This document shows positions 1 to 5,723 of a DNA stretch of 6,268 nucleotides, piece after piece. Under the pieces are notes generated by a model, which saw nothing but the letters and a program-made list of their open reading frames with translations, searched no databases and was not told the DNA's origin. The stretch is taken from positions 1-6,268 of the forward strand of contig JAITSM010000058.1 of assembly GCA_031287815.1 (NCBI GenBank), written 5' to 3'. Made by a program: the position numbers and the translations under genes. The DNA is from Prevotellaceae bacterium. GTDB lineage: Bacteria > Bacteroidota > Bacteroidia > Bacteroidales > UBA932. The stretch's first letter is position 1; each line of letters opens with the position of its first letter.

Positions 1-160
1 AACTCCGGCGACAAAACCCCACTTGGGGACGGCGTCCCGGAAACTCCGGCGACAAAACCCCACTTGGGGACGGCGTCCCGGAAGCTCCGGCGACAAAACC
101 CCACTTGGGGACGGCGTCCCGGAAACTCCGGCGACAAAACCCCACTTGGGGACGGCGTCC
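1..160. repeat. 41-bp tandem repeat (minisatellite), four units, rich in inverted repeats
   Basis: Four head-to-tail units start at 1, 42, 83 and 124. They are almost identical: unit 3 begins AGCTCC instead of AACTCC, and unit 4 diverges after GTCC at 160. Each unit holds CCCCA-CT-TGGGG, then GGGACGGCGTCCC (arms GGGACG/CGTCCC around a central G). Each unit junction holds CCGGA-aac-TCCGG. The first two palindromes share their G run, so in single-stranded form they are alternative folds. Because 41 is not a multiple of 3, the array cannot encode a repeated peptide in one frame, and no gene covers it. It touches the left edge, so the true copy number is unknown. The function is unknown. Confidence 0.95.
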
Positions 161-198
161 TGAATTGGCTGGCTATAACTTTAAATAAGGCTTTTTTT

Positions 199-226
199 AA
201 GTTAAAAGTTAAAAACTAAAAGTTAA
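199..226. repeat. A/T-rich short-period repeat in the intergenic spacer
   Basis: The stretch is built from near-repeats of AAGTTAAA (AAGTTAAA, AGTTAAAA, ACTAAAAGTTAAG) with a period of about 8 to 9 bases. It lies in the gene-free spacer 161-323, between the minisatellite and the protease promoter. No coding potential or clear signal is seen in 161-198 apart from a run of seven T at 192-198. It is probably low-complexity filler. Confidence 0.5.
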
Positions 227-231
227 GAATT

Positions 232-262
232 GTCGCCTGCATAACGCGGGCGGCTCCTTTTT
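232..262 (+). terminator. possible intrinsic terminator upstream of the protease gene
   Basis: A 9-bp stem pairs 232-240 (GTCGCCTGC) with 246-254 (GCGGGCGGC), with two G-T wobbles. The loop is ATAAC and the tail is TCC followed by five T at 258-262. The form fits a rho-independent terminator for transcription entering from the left. No gene ending just upstream is visible, so its client would be outside the window. It lies before the protease promoter and is therefore not part of that gene's leader. Confidence 0.45.
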
Positions 263-285
263 ATAGAGCAATAGAATATTTTGCG

Positions 286-293
286 TATATTTG
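286..293 (+). promoter_or_regulatory. Bacteroidota -7 promoter box for the S41 protease
   Basis: TATATTTG matches the Bacteroidota -7 consensus TAnnTTTG exactly. A T-rich stretch at 258-262 stands roughly where the -33 TTTG box would be, but the spacing is slightly long and it is not a clean match. Initiation around 300 would give a leader of about 24 bases before the ATG at 324. Confidence 0.6.
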
Positions 294-323
294 CGTTCTT
301 ATTAAACAAATGCGCATACCCGG

Positions 324-1919
324 ATGAAAAAAATCATTTATTTGGCTTTCGCCTCACTGCTATCCCTGACTGCCGCCGCACAACCCCATCACGAAGTTAC
401 CGAAAGTTACCAAAAATTCGCGCAGCTGCTGCTGTATATCAACAGCCACTACGTGGACAGCGCCGGTATCGGTAAACTCACGGAAAAAGCGATTATCGCT
501 ACGCTGCAAAACTTAGACCCGCACTCCACCTACCTCAATGCCGATGAATTTAAGACGTCGAACGAACCGCTCGAAGGCAACTTCGAAGGCGTGGGCATTG
601 AATTTAATATTTTGAACGATACGCTGACCGTCGTGTCGCCTATCTCCGGCGGCCCGTCGCAGGCGGTAGGCATCCGTGCGGCCGACCGTATCGTAACGGT
701 CGATAATGAAAATATCGCCGGCGTCGGGCTGACGAATGCACAAGTGTTGAAATACCTGCGGGGGCCAAAAGGAACGAAGGTTTCGCTCACCATTGCCCGC
801 AAAGGCGTTCCGCAACCGTTGTCATTTACGGTTGTGCGCGATAAAATCCCTATCCATAGCGTGGATGCGGCCTACGAAGTGCAGCCGGGCATGGCATACA
901 TCCGGCTCGGGCGTTTCTCGCTCACCACGCTGGACGAAATGAAAGAGGCTATGAAGAAATTCAAAAAAACGCCCGCCTCCATGATTCTTGACTTGCGGAA
1001 CAATAGCGGCGGGGTATTCAAAACTTCCGTCGATTTATGCAACCAGTTTTTCGATGCCGGCCACCTGCTGGTATATACCGAAGGGCTGCATTACCCGAAA
1101 ACAATGGAATTGTCCGGCAATGACGGTTTCTTCAAAGCCGGTAAATTAGTGGTGCTGCTTGACGAGGGCTCTGCTTCGGCCAGTGAAATTGTCGCCGGCT
1201 GCATTCAGGATTGGGATCGCGGCATTCTCATTGGCCGCCGCTCCTATGGCAAAGGGCTGGTACAACAACTGCTGCCCCTCACCGACGGCTCGCAAATCCG
1301 CCTCACCGTAGCCCGCTACCACACGCCCACCGGGCGCCTCATCCAACGTCCCTACAACGCCGGCGAGACGGAGAAATATTACGCCGATTTGTACAAACGC
1401 GCATTGCACGGCGAATTTTTCAGCCGCGACAGCATCCGCTTTCCCGATACCCTGAAATATTATACCCTCTCCAAACAGCGGGTAGTGTATGGCGGCGGCG
1501 GCATCATGCCGGATATTTTTATGCCGCGCGACACCACCGGCTATTCCAAGTATTATGACCACCTCGTCCGCGCCGGCCTTCTCCATCAATTTACGATGGA
1601 ATATGCCGACACGCACCGCAGCCGCCTGGAGAAAAACTATAAAACCATTGCCGGATTTGACAAACAGTTTTATATCACCGACGACATCTTCGAGCAATTC
1701 CTCGCCTACGCCGAAAAACAAGGGGTAGCGCGCGATGCAAAAGGGCTGGAAATATCCGGCAACGACATGCGGTTACAGCTGAAAGCCCTGCTCGCCCGCA
1801 CGCTTTGGGACACCGGCGCCTATTACGAGATTATCAATAAACGCCTCGACAAAGAATTTATCAAGGCCGTAGAAGTGCTCAACAACTGGAGCTACTACGC
1901 TCCGGAAATTCTATTTTAA
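324..1919 (+). CDS. S41-family carboxyl-terminal processing peptidase, secreted, PDZ-containing
   Basis: This is a 531-residue serine protease of the CtpA/Prc type, which cleaves envelope proteins near their C-termini. Residues 1-20 form a signal peptide (lysines, hydrophobic core, then AAAQ), so it acts outside the cytoplasm. The N-terminal family motif LDPHSTYL is at 64-71 and FEGVGIEFNI at 87-96. A PDZ domain for binding the substrate tail follows at about 85-160. The protease core carries LDLRNNSGG (222-230), the nucleophile context GSASASEI (282-289, Ser285 by alignment) and SYGKG with the general-base Lys310. The Ser-Lys distance of 25 matches the family. Residues from about 340 to the end form a C-terminal extension. 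The ATG at 324 was chosen because it gives a complete signal peptide and lies about 30 bases after a TAnnTTTG box. The gene stands alone, and its 3' end faces mltG. The family call is firm; the substrate is unknown. Confidence 0.95.
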   Translation: MKKIIYLAFASLLSLTAAAQPHHEVTESYQKFAQLLLYINSHYVDSAGIGKLTEKAIIATLQNLDPHSTYLNADEFKTSNEPLEGNFEGVGIEFNILNDTLTVVSPISGGPSQAVGIRAADRIVTVDNENIAGVGLTNAQVLKYLRGPKGTKVSLTIARKGVPQPLSFTVVRDKIPIHSVDAAYEVQPGMAYIRLGRFSLTTLDEMKEAMKKFKKTPASMILDLRNNSGGVFKTSVDLCNQFFDAGHLLVYTEGLHYPKTMELSGNDGFFKAGKLVVLLDEGSASASEIVAGCIQDWDRGILIGRRSYGKGLVQQLLPLTDGSQIRLTVARYHTPTGRLIQRPYNAGETEKYYADLYKRALHGEFFSRDSIRFPDTLKYYTLSKQRVVYGGGGIMPDIFMPRDTTGYSKYYDHLVRAGLLHQFTMEYADTHRSRLEKNYKTIAGFDKQFYITDDIFEQFLAYAEKQGVARDAKGLEISGNDMRLQLKALLARTLWDTGAYYEIINKRLDKEFIKAVEVLNNWSYYAPEILF

Positions 1920-1923
1920 GTAT

Positions 1924-1976
1924 GTGAAGGGTGAAGGGTGAGTGCTGGCGCCAGCACCCTTCACCCTTCACCTTTT
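1924..1976 (+). terminator. long hairpin between convergent genes, probable terminator
   Basis: The arm 1924-1938 (GTGAAGGGTGAAGGG) pairs perfectly with 1957-1971. Inside it is a perfect 14-bp palindrome, TGCTGGCGCCAGCA (1943-1956). The only defect is a 4-base bulge, TGAG, at 1939-1942. CC and four T (1973-1976) follow. It begins 5 bases after the protease stop, so termination of that gene is likely. It could also block transcription from mltG, although no good T run follows on the minus strand. A stem of about 22 bp is longer than most terminators, and a mobile palindromic repeat is an alternative. Confidence 0.65.
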
Positions 1977-1980
1977 AACG

Positions 1981-2028
1981 TCTTGCCACAAGTTTTAATG
2001 GTCTTGCCACAAGTTTTAATGGTCTTGC
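1981..2028. repeat. 21-bp tandem repeat, 2.3 copies
   Basis: Two identical 21-bp units occupy 1981-2001 and 2002-2022, and the first six bases of a third follow (TCTTGC, 2023-2028). Each unit contains the small inverted repeat CTTG-CCA-CAAG followed by TTTT. The array lies between the two convergent 3' ends and about 30 bases beyond the mltG stop. The stem is too short for a convincing terminator. The role is unknown. Confidence 0.85.
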
Positions 2029-2053
2029 GTCATTTTTAAATCTTCATACCTCA

Positions 2054-3094
2054 TTAGTAAATTTTTTTCCGGTTAAGCGCTGTCCGGTATTTATCCGCAT
2101 TTTGATTATGTTGGGAAAGGTTTTTTGCGAAGACGTGATAACCGGTAAAGCCGGCGTCAGCGCAAAAATAGAGGTAATCGTGCCGCTCATAGTGCAGCAC
2201 GGCATCAATAGCAGCAATGGAAGGAATACAAATAGGACCCGGCGGCAGTCCGGGGAATTTATAGGTATTGTAAGGCGAATCAATATGCTTGTGCTTGTTC
2301 AGCACGCGTTTTATCGAGAAATCATTCCACGCATATTTTAAAGTGGGGTCGGCCTGCAAGGCGATGTCCTTTGCCAACCGGTTCATATAAACCCCCGCCA
2401 CGCGCGGCATTTCGTCTGTTTTATTTGTTTCTTCATTCACGATAGATGCCAGCGTAACGGCTTCGTTGCGCGTCAGCCCGATGGTTTGAAGTTGTTGCGT
2501 TCGCTTTTCATTCCAGAATTTGACATTTTCCTTGTGCAGCCGCTGCAACAGTTCTTCCGCGCTAATGTTCCAGTACACTTCATAGGTATTCGGGATAATC
2601 ATCCCCAATACGGTGGCCGGCGTGTAGCCGAAATTTTGCAGGAGGCTGTCATCGGATAGTGCACGGAACAAGGCGGCGGAGTCCGGCTCTACATTGCGGG
2701 AAAGCGTTTTTGCCAGCCTTTCGTTCGAGCGAATAGCGCCGGCGACAACGACCTTCACCGGCTCCTGCCAGCCGAATTTGAGCATGCGCAACAGGTTTGT
2801 GTTGTTCATCCCTTTCCGTATCCGGTAGCGGCCGGGATATACCTGGAGCGCCTTATAATCGTCTTTCTGCGACGCCGCTAAAAAAGCGGCTTCATCCATC
2901 AGCCATCCGTTGGCATGCAAACTATCGATAACCGCTGCAAACCCCGCGCCGGTGGGCACATACAAGAAAGCGTCGTCCCGTACATTTTCTTCATAGGAAA
3001 TGTGGTAGAATGCGATGAATCTTTTAACCACAAAGCCTGCGCTCAGCAGGAAGAGCAGCAGGATAACAATAAACAGCCATTTTTTAGCGCTCAT
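2054..3094 (-). CDS. mltG: endolytic murein transglycosylase MltG (YceG-like)
   Basis: This 346-residue, single-pass inner-membrane lytic transglycosylase cuts nascent peptidoglycan glycan strands. Residues 5-23 form the membrane anchor after MSAKK. A LysM-like part lies at about 42-100, and IPNTYEVYW (167-175) matches the family's PDTY region. The catalytic stretch is SIVNEET (217-223). One of Glu221/Glu222 should be the catalytic acid equivalent to E. coli Glu218, but I cannot fix which without an alignment. The family signatures MPRVAGVYMNRL, QADPTLKYA, SPYNTYKFPGLPPGPI and GYHVF then follow in order. The frame extends upstream to an ATG at 3151, but a minus-strand TACCTTTG box at 3118-3111 would place that start outside the transcript. 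The ATG at 3094 also gives a normal N-terminus with the anchor close behind it, so I use it. The gene is convergent with the protease and divergent from the tRNA. Confidence 0.95.
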   Translation of the reverse strand: MSAKKWLFIVILLLFLLSAGFVVKRFIAFYHISYEENVRDDAFLYVPTGAGFAAVIDSLHANGWLMDEAAFLAASQKDDYKALQVYPGRYRIRKGMNNTNLLRMLKFGWQEPVKVVVAGAIRSNERLAKTLSRNVEPDSAALFRALSDDSLLQNFGYTPATVLGMIIPNTYEVYWNISAEELLQRLHKENVKFWNEKRTQQLQTIGLTRNEAVTLASIVNEETNKTDEMPRVAGVYMNRLAKDIALQADPTLKYAWNDFSIKRVLNKHKHIDSPYNTYKFPGLPPGPICIPSIAAIDAVLHYERHDYLYFCADAGFTGYHVFAKNLSQHNQNADKYRTALNRKKIY

Positions 3095-3110
3095 GCAAGT
3101 ATAATTTTTA

Positions 3111-3118
3111 CAAAGGTA
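3111..3118 (-). promoter_or_regulatory. -7 promoter box for mltG
   Basis: Read on the minus strand this is TACCTTTG, an exact TAnnTTTG match, 16 bases before the ATG at 3094. No convincing -33 TTTG lies 19-21 bases upstream. The leader would be about 10 bases. The box is the main reason for preferring the start at 3094. Confidence 0.55.
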
Positions 3119-3157
3119 ATAAAAGGAATGGATTATGGATAGCGCTCGCAAAAGGCG

Positions 3158-3189
3158 TTTTTTATTTATGGAAATATTTACTACCTTTG
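3158..3189 (+). promoter_or_regulatory. promoter of tRNA-Arg
   Basis: TACCTTTG (3182-3189) is an exact -7 box, and TTTT (3158-3161) stands 20 bases upstream as a 3-of-4 match to the -33 TTTG. The mature tRNA 5' end is 15 bases after the -7 box, which leaves a short 5' precursor. It fires away from the mltG promoter, so the two share a spacer of about 110 bases. Confidence 0.6.
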
Positions 3190-3203
3190 CGCTGGAAAAT
3201 ATT

Positions 3204-3277
3204 GGCCTCGTAGTTCAGTTGAATAGAACGTCAGATTCCGGTTCTGAAAGTCGGGGGTTTGAATCCCTCCGGGGTCA
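3204..3277 (+). tRNA. tRNA-Arg (anticodon CCG)
   Basis: The 74 bases fold into a full cloverleaf. The acceptor stem GGCCTCG/CGGGGTC has 7 bp with two G-U pairs. The D stem is GTTC/GAAC. The anticodon stem TCAGA/TCTGA encloses the loop TTCCGGT, which places CCG at 3238-3240. The T stem GGGGG/CCCTC encloses the loop TTTGAAT. The discriminator is A at 3277, and CGA follows, so CCA is not encoded, as is common in Bacteroidota. It reads CGG arginine codons. A terminator follows 35 bases later, and an integrase gene lies immediately downstream in the same direction, which suggests that the 3' end serves as an integration site. Confidence 0.95.
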
Positions 3278-3311
3278 CGAAAGAAAAATAACGGAAAGCA
3301 TGAGAAGTAAG

Positions 3312-3345
3312 GCCTTTCAAAAAAATGAAAGGCTTTTTATTTTTT
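3312..3345 (+). terminator. intrinsic terminator after tRNA-Arg
   Basis: The stem GCCTTTC (3312-3318) pairs with GAAAGGC (3327-3333) around an A-rich 8-base loop, and TTTTTATTTTTT follows. This is a standard rho-independent terminator that separates the tRNA transcript from the integrase. The end of its T run overlaps the -33 box of the integrase promoter. Confidence 0.85.
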
Positions 3346-3374
3346 GAATATTCCGAATATTTTTCCTAATTTTG
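3343..3374 (+). promoter_or_regulatory. promoter of the integrase gene
   Basis: TTTG (3343-3346) and TAATTTTG (3367-3374) are separated by 20 bases. Both boxes and the spacing match the Bacteroidota housekeeping-sigma consensus (TTTG, 19-21 bases, TAnnTTTG). Initiation near 3380 would start the transcript at the 12-bp direct repeats, leaving a leader of about 37 bases before the ATG at 3418. Confidence 0.7.
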
Positions 3375-3379
3375 GCGCA

Positions 3380-3403
3380 AAATGTGTGCCGAAATGTGTG
3401 CCG
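3380..3403. repeat. perfect 12-bp tandem repeat in the integrase leader
   Basis: AAATGTGTGCCG occurs twice with no gap (3380-3391 and 3392-3403). It spans the predicted transcription start and early leader of the integrase gene. It could be a protein-binding site, for example for the recombinase itself or a repressor, but nothing in the window proves this. Confidence 0.8.
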
Positions 3404-3417
3404 AAAAATACTAAAAT

Positions 3418-4710
3418 ATGACATTTTATATTTTATTGCGAAAAGAAAAGCAATGCAAAGACGGAAGTTTCCCAATCGCTTTGAGATTTAGGTGGAATGG
3501 CAAACTTGGTTACATCAAAACAGGATTATCTGCCACGCACCGACAGATAGTCGAAAATAAACAAGGAGCGATGAAATTAACCGATAGTTTCCTTAATAAA
3601 CTATTAGCCGACCGAATGGCCTTATACGAAAAAATCGTAATAAATATGGGGCTATCGGCTAATTCTTACGAAGCGCCTGAACTGGCAAAATATATCATAG
3701 GAAGAGCCAACGAATTGACTGCCCCAAAGCCCGCACAAACATTATTAAGTTTGACTGAATTTGCAAATGAATATGTAGCCAAACAAACAGAATTGAACAA
3801 ACGAAAAAAACTTAATTCTATTGGCTCTGTTGGCAACATTAAAACAGCTATGAATAGCCTGCACCGGTTTTCCGGAAAAAATAATTTATTGTTTGATGAC
3901 ATTACAGTAGATTTCCTTAATAGGTATTCACACTGGATGCTGACGGCACAGGGGCGCGACGGGAAAGGAGTAAAAGGACGGGGTTTGCAATTATATTTGG
4001 GACATCTTAACCATTTGTTTAGGCTGGCGGAGCGGGTATATAACAATAAACGGGAACGTGTTTTTCTTGTGTTTAATCCGTTTGACGATTACAAAATACC
4101 CAAACCGGCAATGCCGGAAAAGAGGGCTATTACATTGGAGCAATTGCGCAGGATACGCGACTATCAGCCGACTGCCGGCGAAAGGGAAGAATTGGCGCAT
4201 GATATATTTATGTTGTCGTTTTATCTTATTGGAATGAATAGTGTCGATTTATTGGTATGTTCTGCGCCGGTCAACGGATGGATAACATATAACCGCAGTA
4301 AGACCACCCACCGGCGCGACGATAAAGCTGAATTTTCGCTACGCATACCGCCGGAAGCTGTTCCTATTTTAGGGAAATATAAAGACAATGTACAGTTGCT
4401 AAATTTGCATAAGCGGTACAGTACGGCTGGTACATTTAACGCAGCGCTCAATAAGGGATTGAAAAGAATAGGTGAAATATTGAGTATACCCAACTTAACG
4501 TTTTACGCCGCCCGGCACACGTGGGCTACCCTCGCGGGAAACAGCGTGGGCATTGACAAATATACAGTGCATAAATGTCTAAACCATGTAGACGAGAAAC
4601 TACGCATTACCGACACTTATACAAAAACAGACTGGCGGCCTATTAATAGAGCCAACCGGAAAGTGCTGGACTTTTTGGCTACCGGAGAGGAGATAGAAGA
4701 AGATTTATGA
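3418..4710 (+). CDS. tyrosine recombinase (site-specific integrase, Bacteroidota type)
   Basis: This 430-residue recombinase probably catalyses integration and excision of the surrounding element. The N-terminus (about 1-90) reads like the arm-DNA-binding domain of Bacteroidota integrases. A SAM-like core-binding domain follows at about 110-225, and the catalytic domain runs from about 235 to the end. Visible catalytic-type residues are Lys295 (YNRSKT), Arg366 (AARHTWAT), His390 (LNH) and the nucleophile Tyr401 (DTYTKTDW). Two positions differ from the textbook set: the first arginine is Ile271 (FYLIGMNSVDLL) and the HxxR histidine is Tyr363. I recall similar substitutions in a Bacteroidota subgroup, so the enzyme may still be active. 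A stop codon (3412-3414) lies in frame just upstream of the ATG. The gene is more A/T-rich than the left-hand genes, in line with transfer. Its 3' end is 8 bp from the convergent BRO-N gene. Confidence 0.93.
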   Translation: MTFYILLRKEKQCKDGSFPIALRFRWNGKLGYIKTGLSATHRQIVENKQGAMKLTDSFLNKLLADRMALYEKIVINMGLSANSYEAPELAKYIIGRANELTAPKPAQTLLSLTEFANEYVAKQTELNKRKKLNSIGSVGNIKTAMNSLHRFSGKNNLLFDDITVDFLNRYSHWMLTAQGRDGKGVKGRGLQLYLGHLNHLFRLAERVYNNKRERVFLVFNPFDDYKIPKPAMPEKRAITLEQLRRIRDYQPTAGEREELAHDIFMLSFYLIGMNSVDLLVCSAPVNGWITYNRSKTTHRRDDKAEFSLRIPPEAVPILGKYKDNVQLLNLHKRYSTAGTFNAALNKGLKRIGEILSIPNLTFYAARHTWATLAGNSVGIDKYTVHKCLNHVDEKLRITDTYTKTDWRPINRANRKVLDFLATGEEIEEDL

Positions 4711-4718
4711 TATAGCTT

Positions 4719-5573
4719 TTACAATGGCCTCATTGTTTTACTGTCTTTTTGTATGTCGATTTCTCGTAGTTTTTTTGCATTCAATGTGCTTGCTACCTTT
4801 TTACCTGTTTTGGCCTCTATTTCTTTACGCGTATTGCCGGCTATCTGTCCGCCCTGACGGGCAATTTCTCTATTTTCCTCTGCGGTAGCCGGCGACTTTT
4901 CTTTTGAAATTTCCGTAGTCGTGGCTTCGGCAAGCATGTTGAGCACCAGCTCAAGGTTTGTCATGTTATCGCGCAAGTTCTCGGTCTTTAGTCCCTTGAA
5001 GCGTTTGTACTGCTTTGTCGTCATTCCCGACCAGCCATGCGTAACAATATCGGTAAGCATTGCAAATTCTTGCCCTTTTTGCACGCCGCGCCGTTCCCAT
5101 TCATCGGTCAGCTCTTTGCGCACTTCAATGGATTTTAGCCTTTGGTTAATCCATGCATCCGAATAGCCTTTGCGGTGGTAATATTCCATTAACCGCTCGA
5201 TGCCCTGTTCCGGGTCGTCAATTTCTTCCAATCGCTCACGGGCAACCTGTGCAAGCCACTGCTTGAAAGGCTCTGCTTTTGGCGATGGAATGGACTGAAT
5301 AAGCCGGAATAATTGCTCTACATCGGCAACGTCGGTTTTATAAAACTTACCATCTGTCGACTGCATTTTCAGTTGTACGATTTTTTCGTACAACTGACTT
5401 CCTTCTTTTTCCAACTTGATTTTTAAATCACTCCAATAGCGACGCGGGTTTGTACTTCCTGTCAAAATTTCTATTACATCTACAATAGAAATGTACCATT
5501 TTTCCTGTTCGTCGTCCCATACAGAGCGAACTTGTTTGTTTTCAAAAAGTTTTATTGCGTTTTTTGGTTTCAT
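4719..5573 (-). CDS. BRO-N / DinD-like protein (prophage antirepressor type)
   Basis: The 284-residue protein has a BRO-N-type domain at about 4-115: a short strand-rich start, WYISIVDVIEILTGS, RRYWSDLKIKL, and KTDVADVEQLFRLIQSIPS then FKQWL. The second half (about 130-275) resembles E. coli DinD in layout: FAMLTDIVTHGWSGMT, YKRFKGLK, LRDNMTNLELVLNMLAEATTTEI, and a lysine-rich tail. Such proteins are usual in phages and islands, where BRO-N parts bind DNA and some act as antirepressors or are induced by DNA damage. The exact role here is unknown. A TTG at 5582 could extend the frame by three residues, but it lies inside the promoter box, so I choose the ATG at 5573. No signal peptide or membrane segment is seen, so it is cytoplasmic. 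It converges on the integrase, and an IS begins about 55 bp upstream. Confidence 0.85.
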   Translation of the reverse strand: MKPKNAIKLFENKQVRSVWDDEQEKWYISIVDVIEILTGSTNPRRYWSDLKIKLEKEGSQLYEKIVQLKMQSTDGKFYKTDVADVEQLFRLIQSIPSPKAEPFKQWLAQVARERLEEIDDPEQGIERLMEYYHRKGYSDAWINQRLKSIEVRKELTDEWERRGVQKGQEFAMLTDIVTHGWSGMTTKQYKRFKGLKTENLRDNMTNLELVLNMLAEATTTEISKEKSPATAEENREIARQGGQIAGNTRKEIEAKTGKKVASTLNAKKLREIDIQKDSKTMRPL

Positions 5574-5579
5574 AGAATA

Positions 5580-5611
5580 CAAAGGTAAACATTATTTTGC
5601 CATTTCAAAAA
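5580..5611 (-). promoter_or_regulatory. promoter of the BRO-N/DinD gene, nearly leaderless
   Basis: On the minus strand, TTTTTG (5611-5606) is followed after 18 bases by TACCTTTG (5587-5580), an exact -7 box. Only six bases (TATTCT) separate the box from the ATG at 5573, so a transcript starting at the usual distance would have almost no leader. Confidence 0.6.
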
Positions 5612-5671
5612 GTTCCAACCATCAAGTCAGGGTCGACGCATATAAAAATTTTGGATTATTGTTTAATTGCG

Positions 5672-5702
5672 TTTAGATAAAAGAAATAAAAGGCTACATT
5701 TG
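5672..5702 (+). promoter_or_regulatory. promoter of the IS transposase
   Basis: TACATTTG (5695-5702) is an exact TAnnTTTG box. TTTA (5672-5675), 19 bases upstream, is a 3-of-4 match to the -33 box. The transposase ATG at 5724 is 21 bases after the -7 box. Confidence 0.55.
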
Positions 5703-5723
5703 CAAGAAATAACGGAAATAACC

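Noticed and set aside
1..160. CRISPR array
   Set aside because: The units are contiguous and nearly identical, with no variable spacers between repeats, and no cas genes are visible.
1146..1721. 191-residue open frame on the minus strand inside the protease gene
   Set aside because: It lies fully opposite an unmistakable S41 protease, has no recognisable domain, and is the kind of antisense shadow expected in a G+C-rich gene.
3095..3151. Upstream extension of mltG to the ATG at 3151
   Set aside because: The extra 19 residues would be encoded across and upstream of the -7 promoter box, and would put non-family sequence before the membrane anchor.
3135..3347. 70-residue open frame across the tRNA
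   Set aside because: Its middle is a translation of the tRNA-Arg cloverleaf, and it runs through the tRNA promoter and terminator.
3666..4046. 126-residue minus-strand open frame inside the integrase gene
   Set aside because: It is antisense to a well-supported integrase, has no promoter-like box or family motif, and is most likely a shadow.
3286..5718. 12-base match AAATAACGGAAA at 3286-3297 and 5707-5718, considered as an att repeat pair
   Set aside because: A 12-mer match is expected about once by chance in a window this size. The second copy lies in the IS leader, and the match does not extend into the tRNA sequence.
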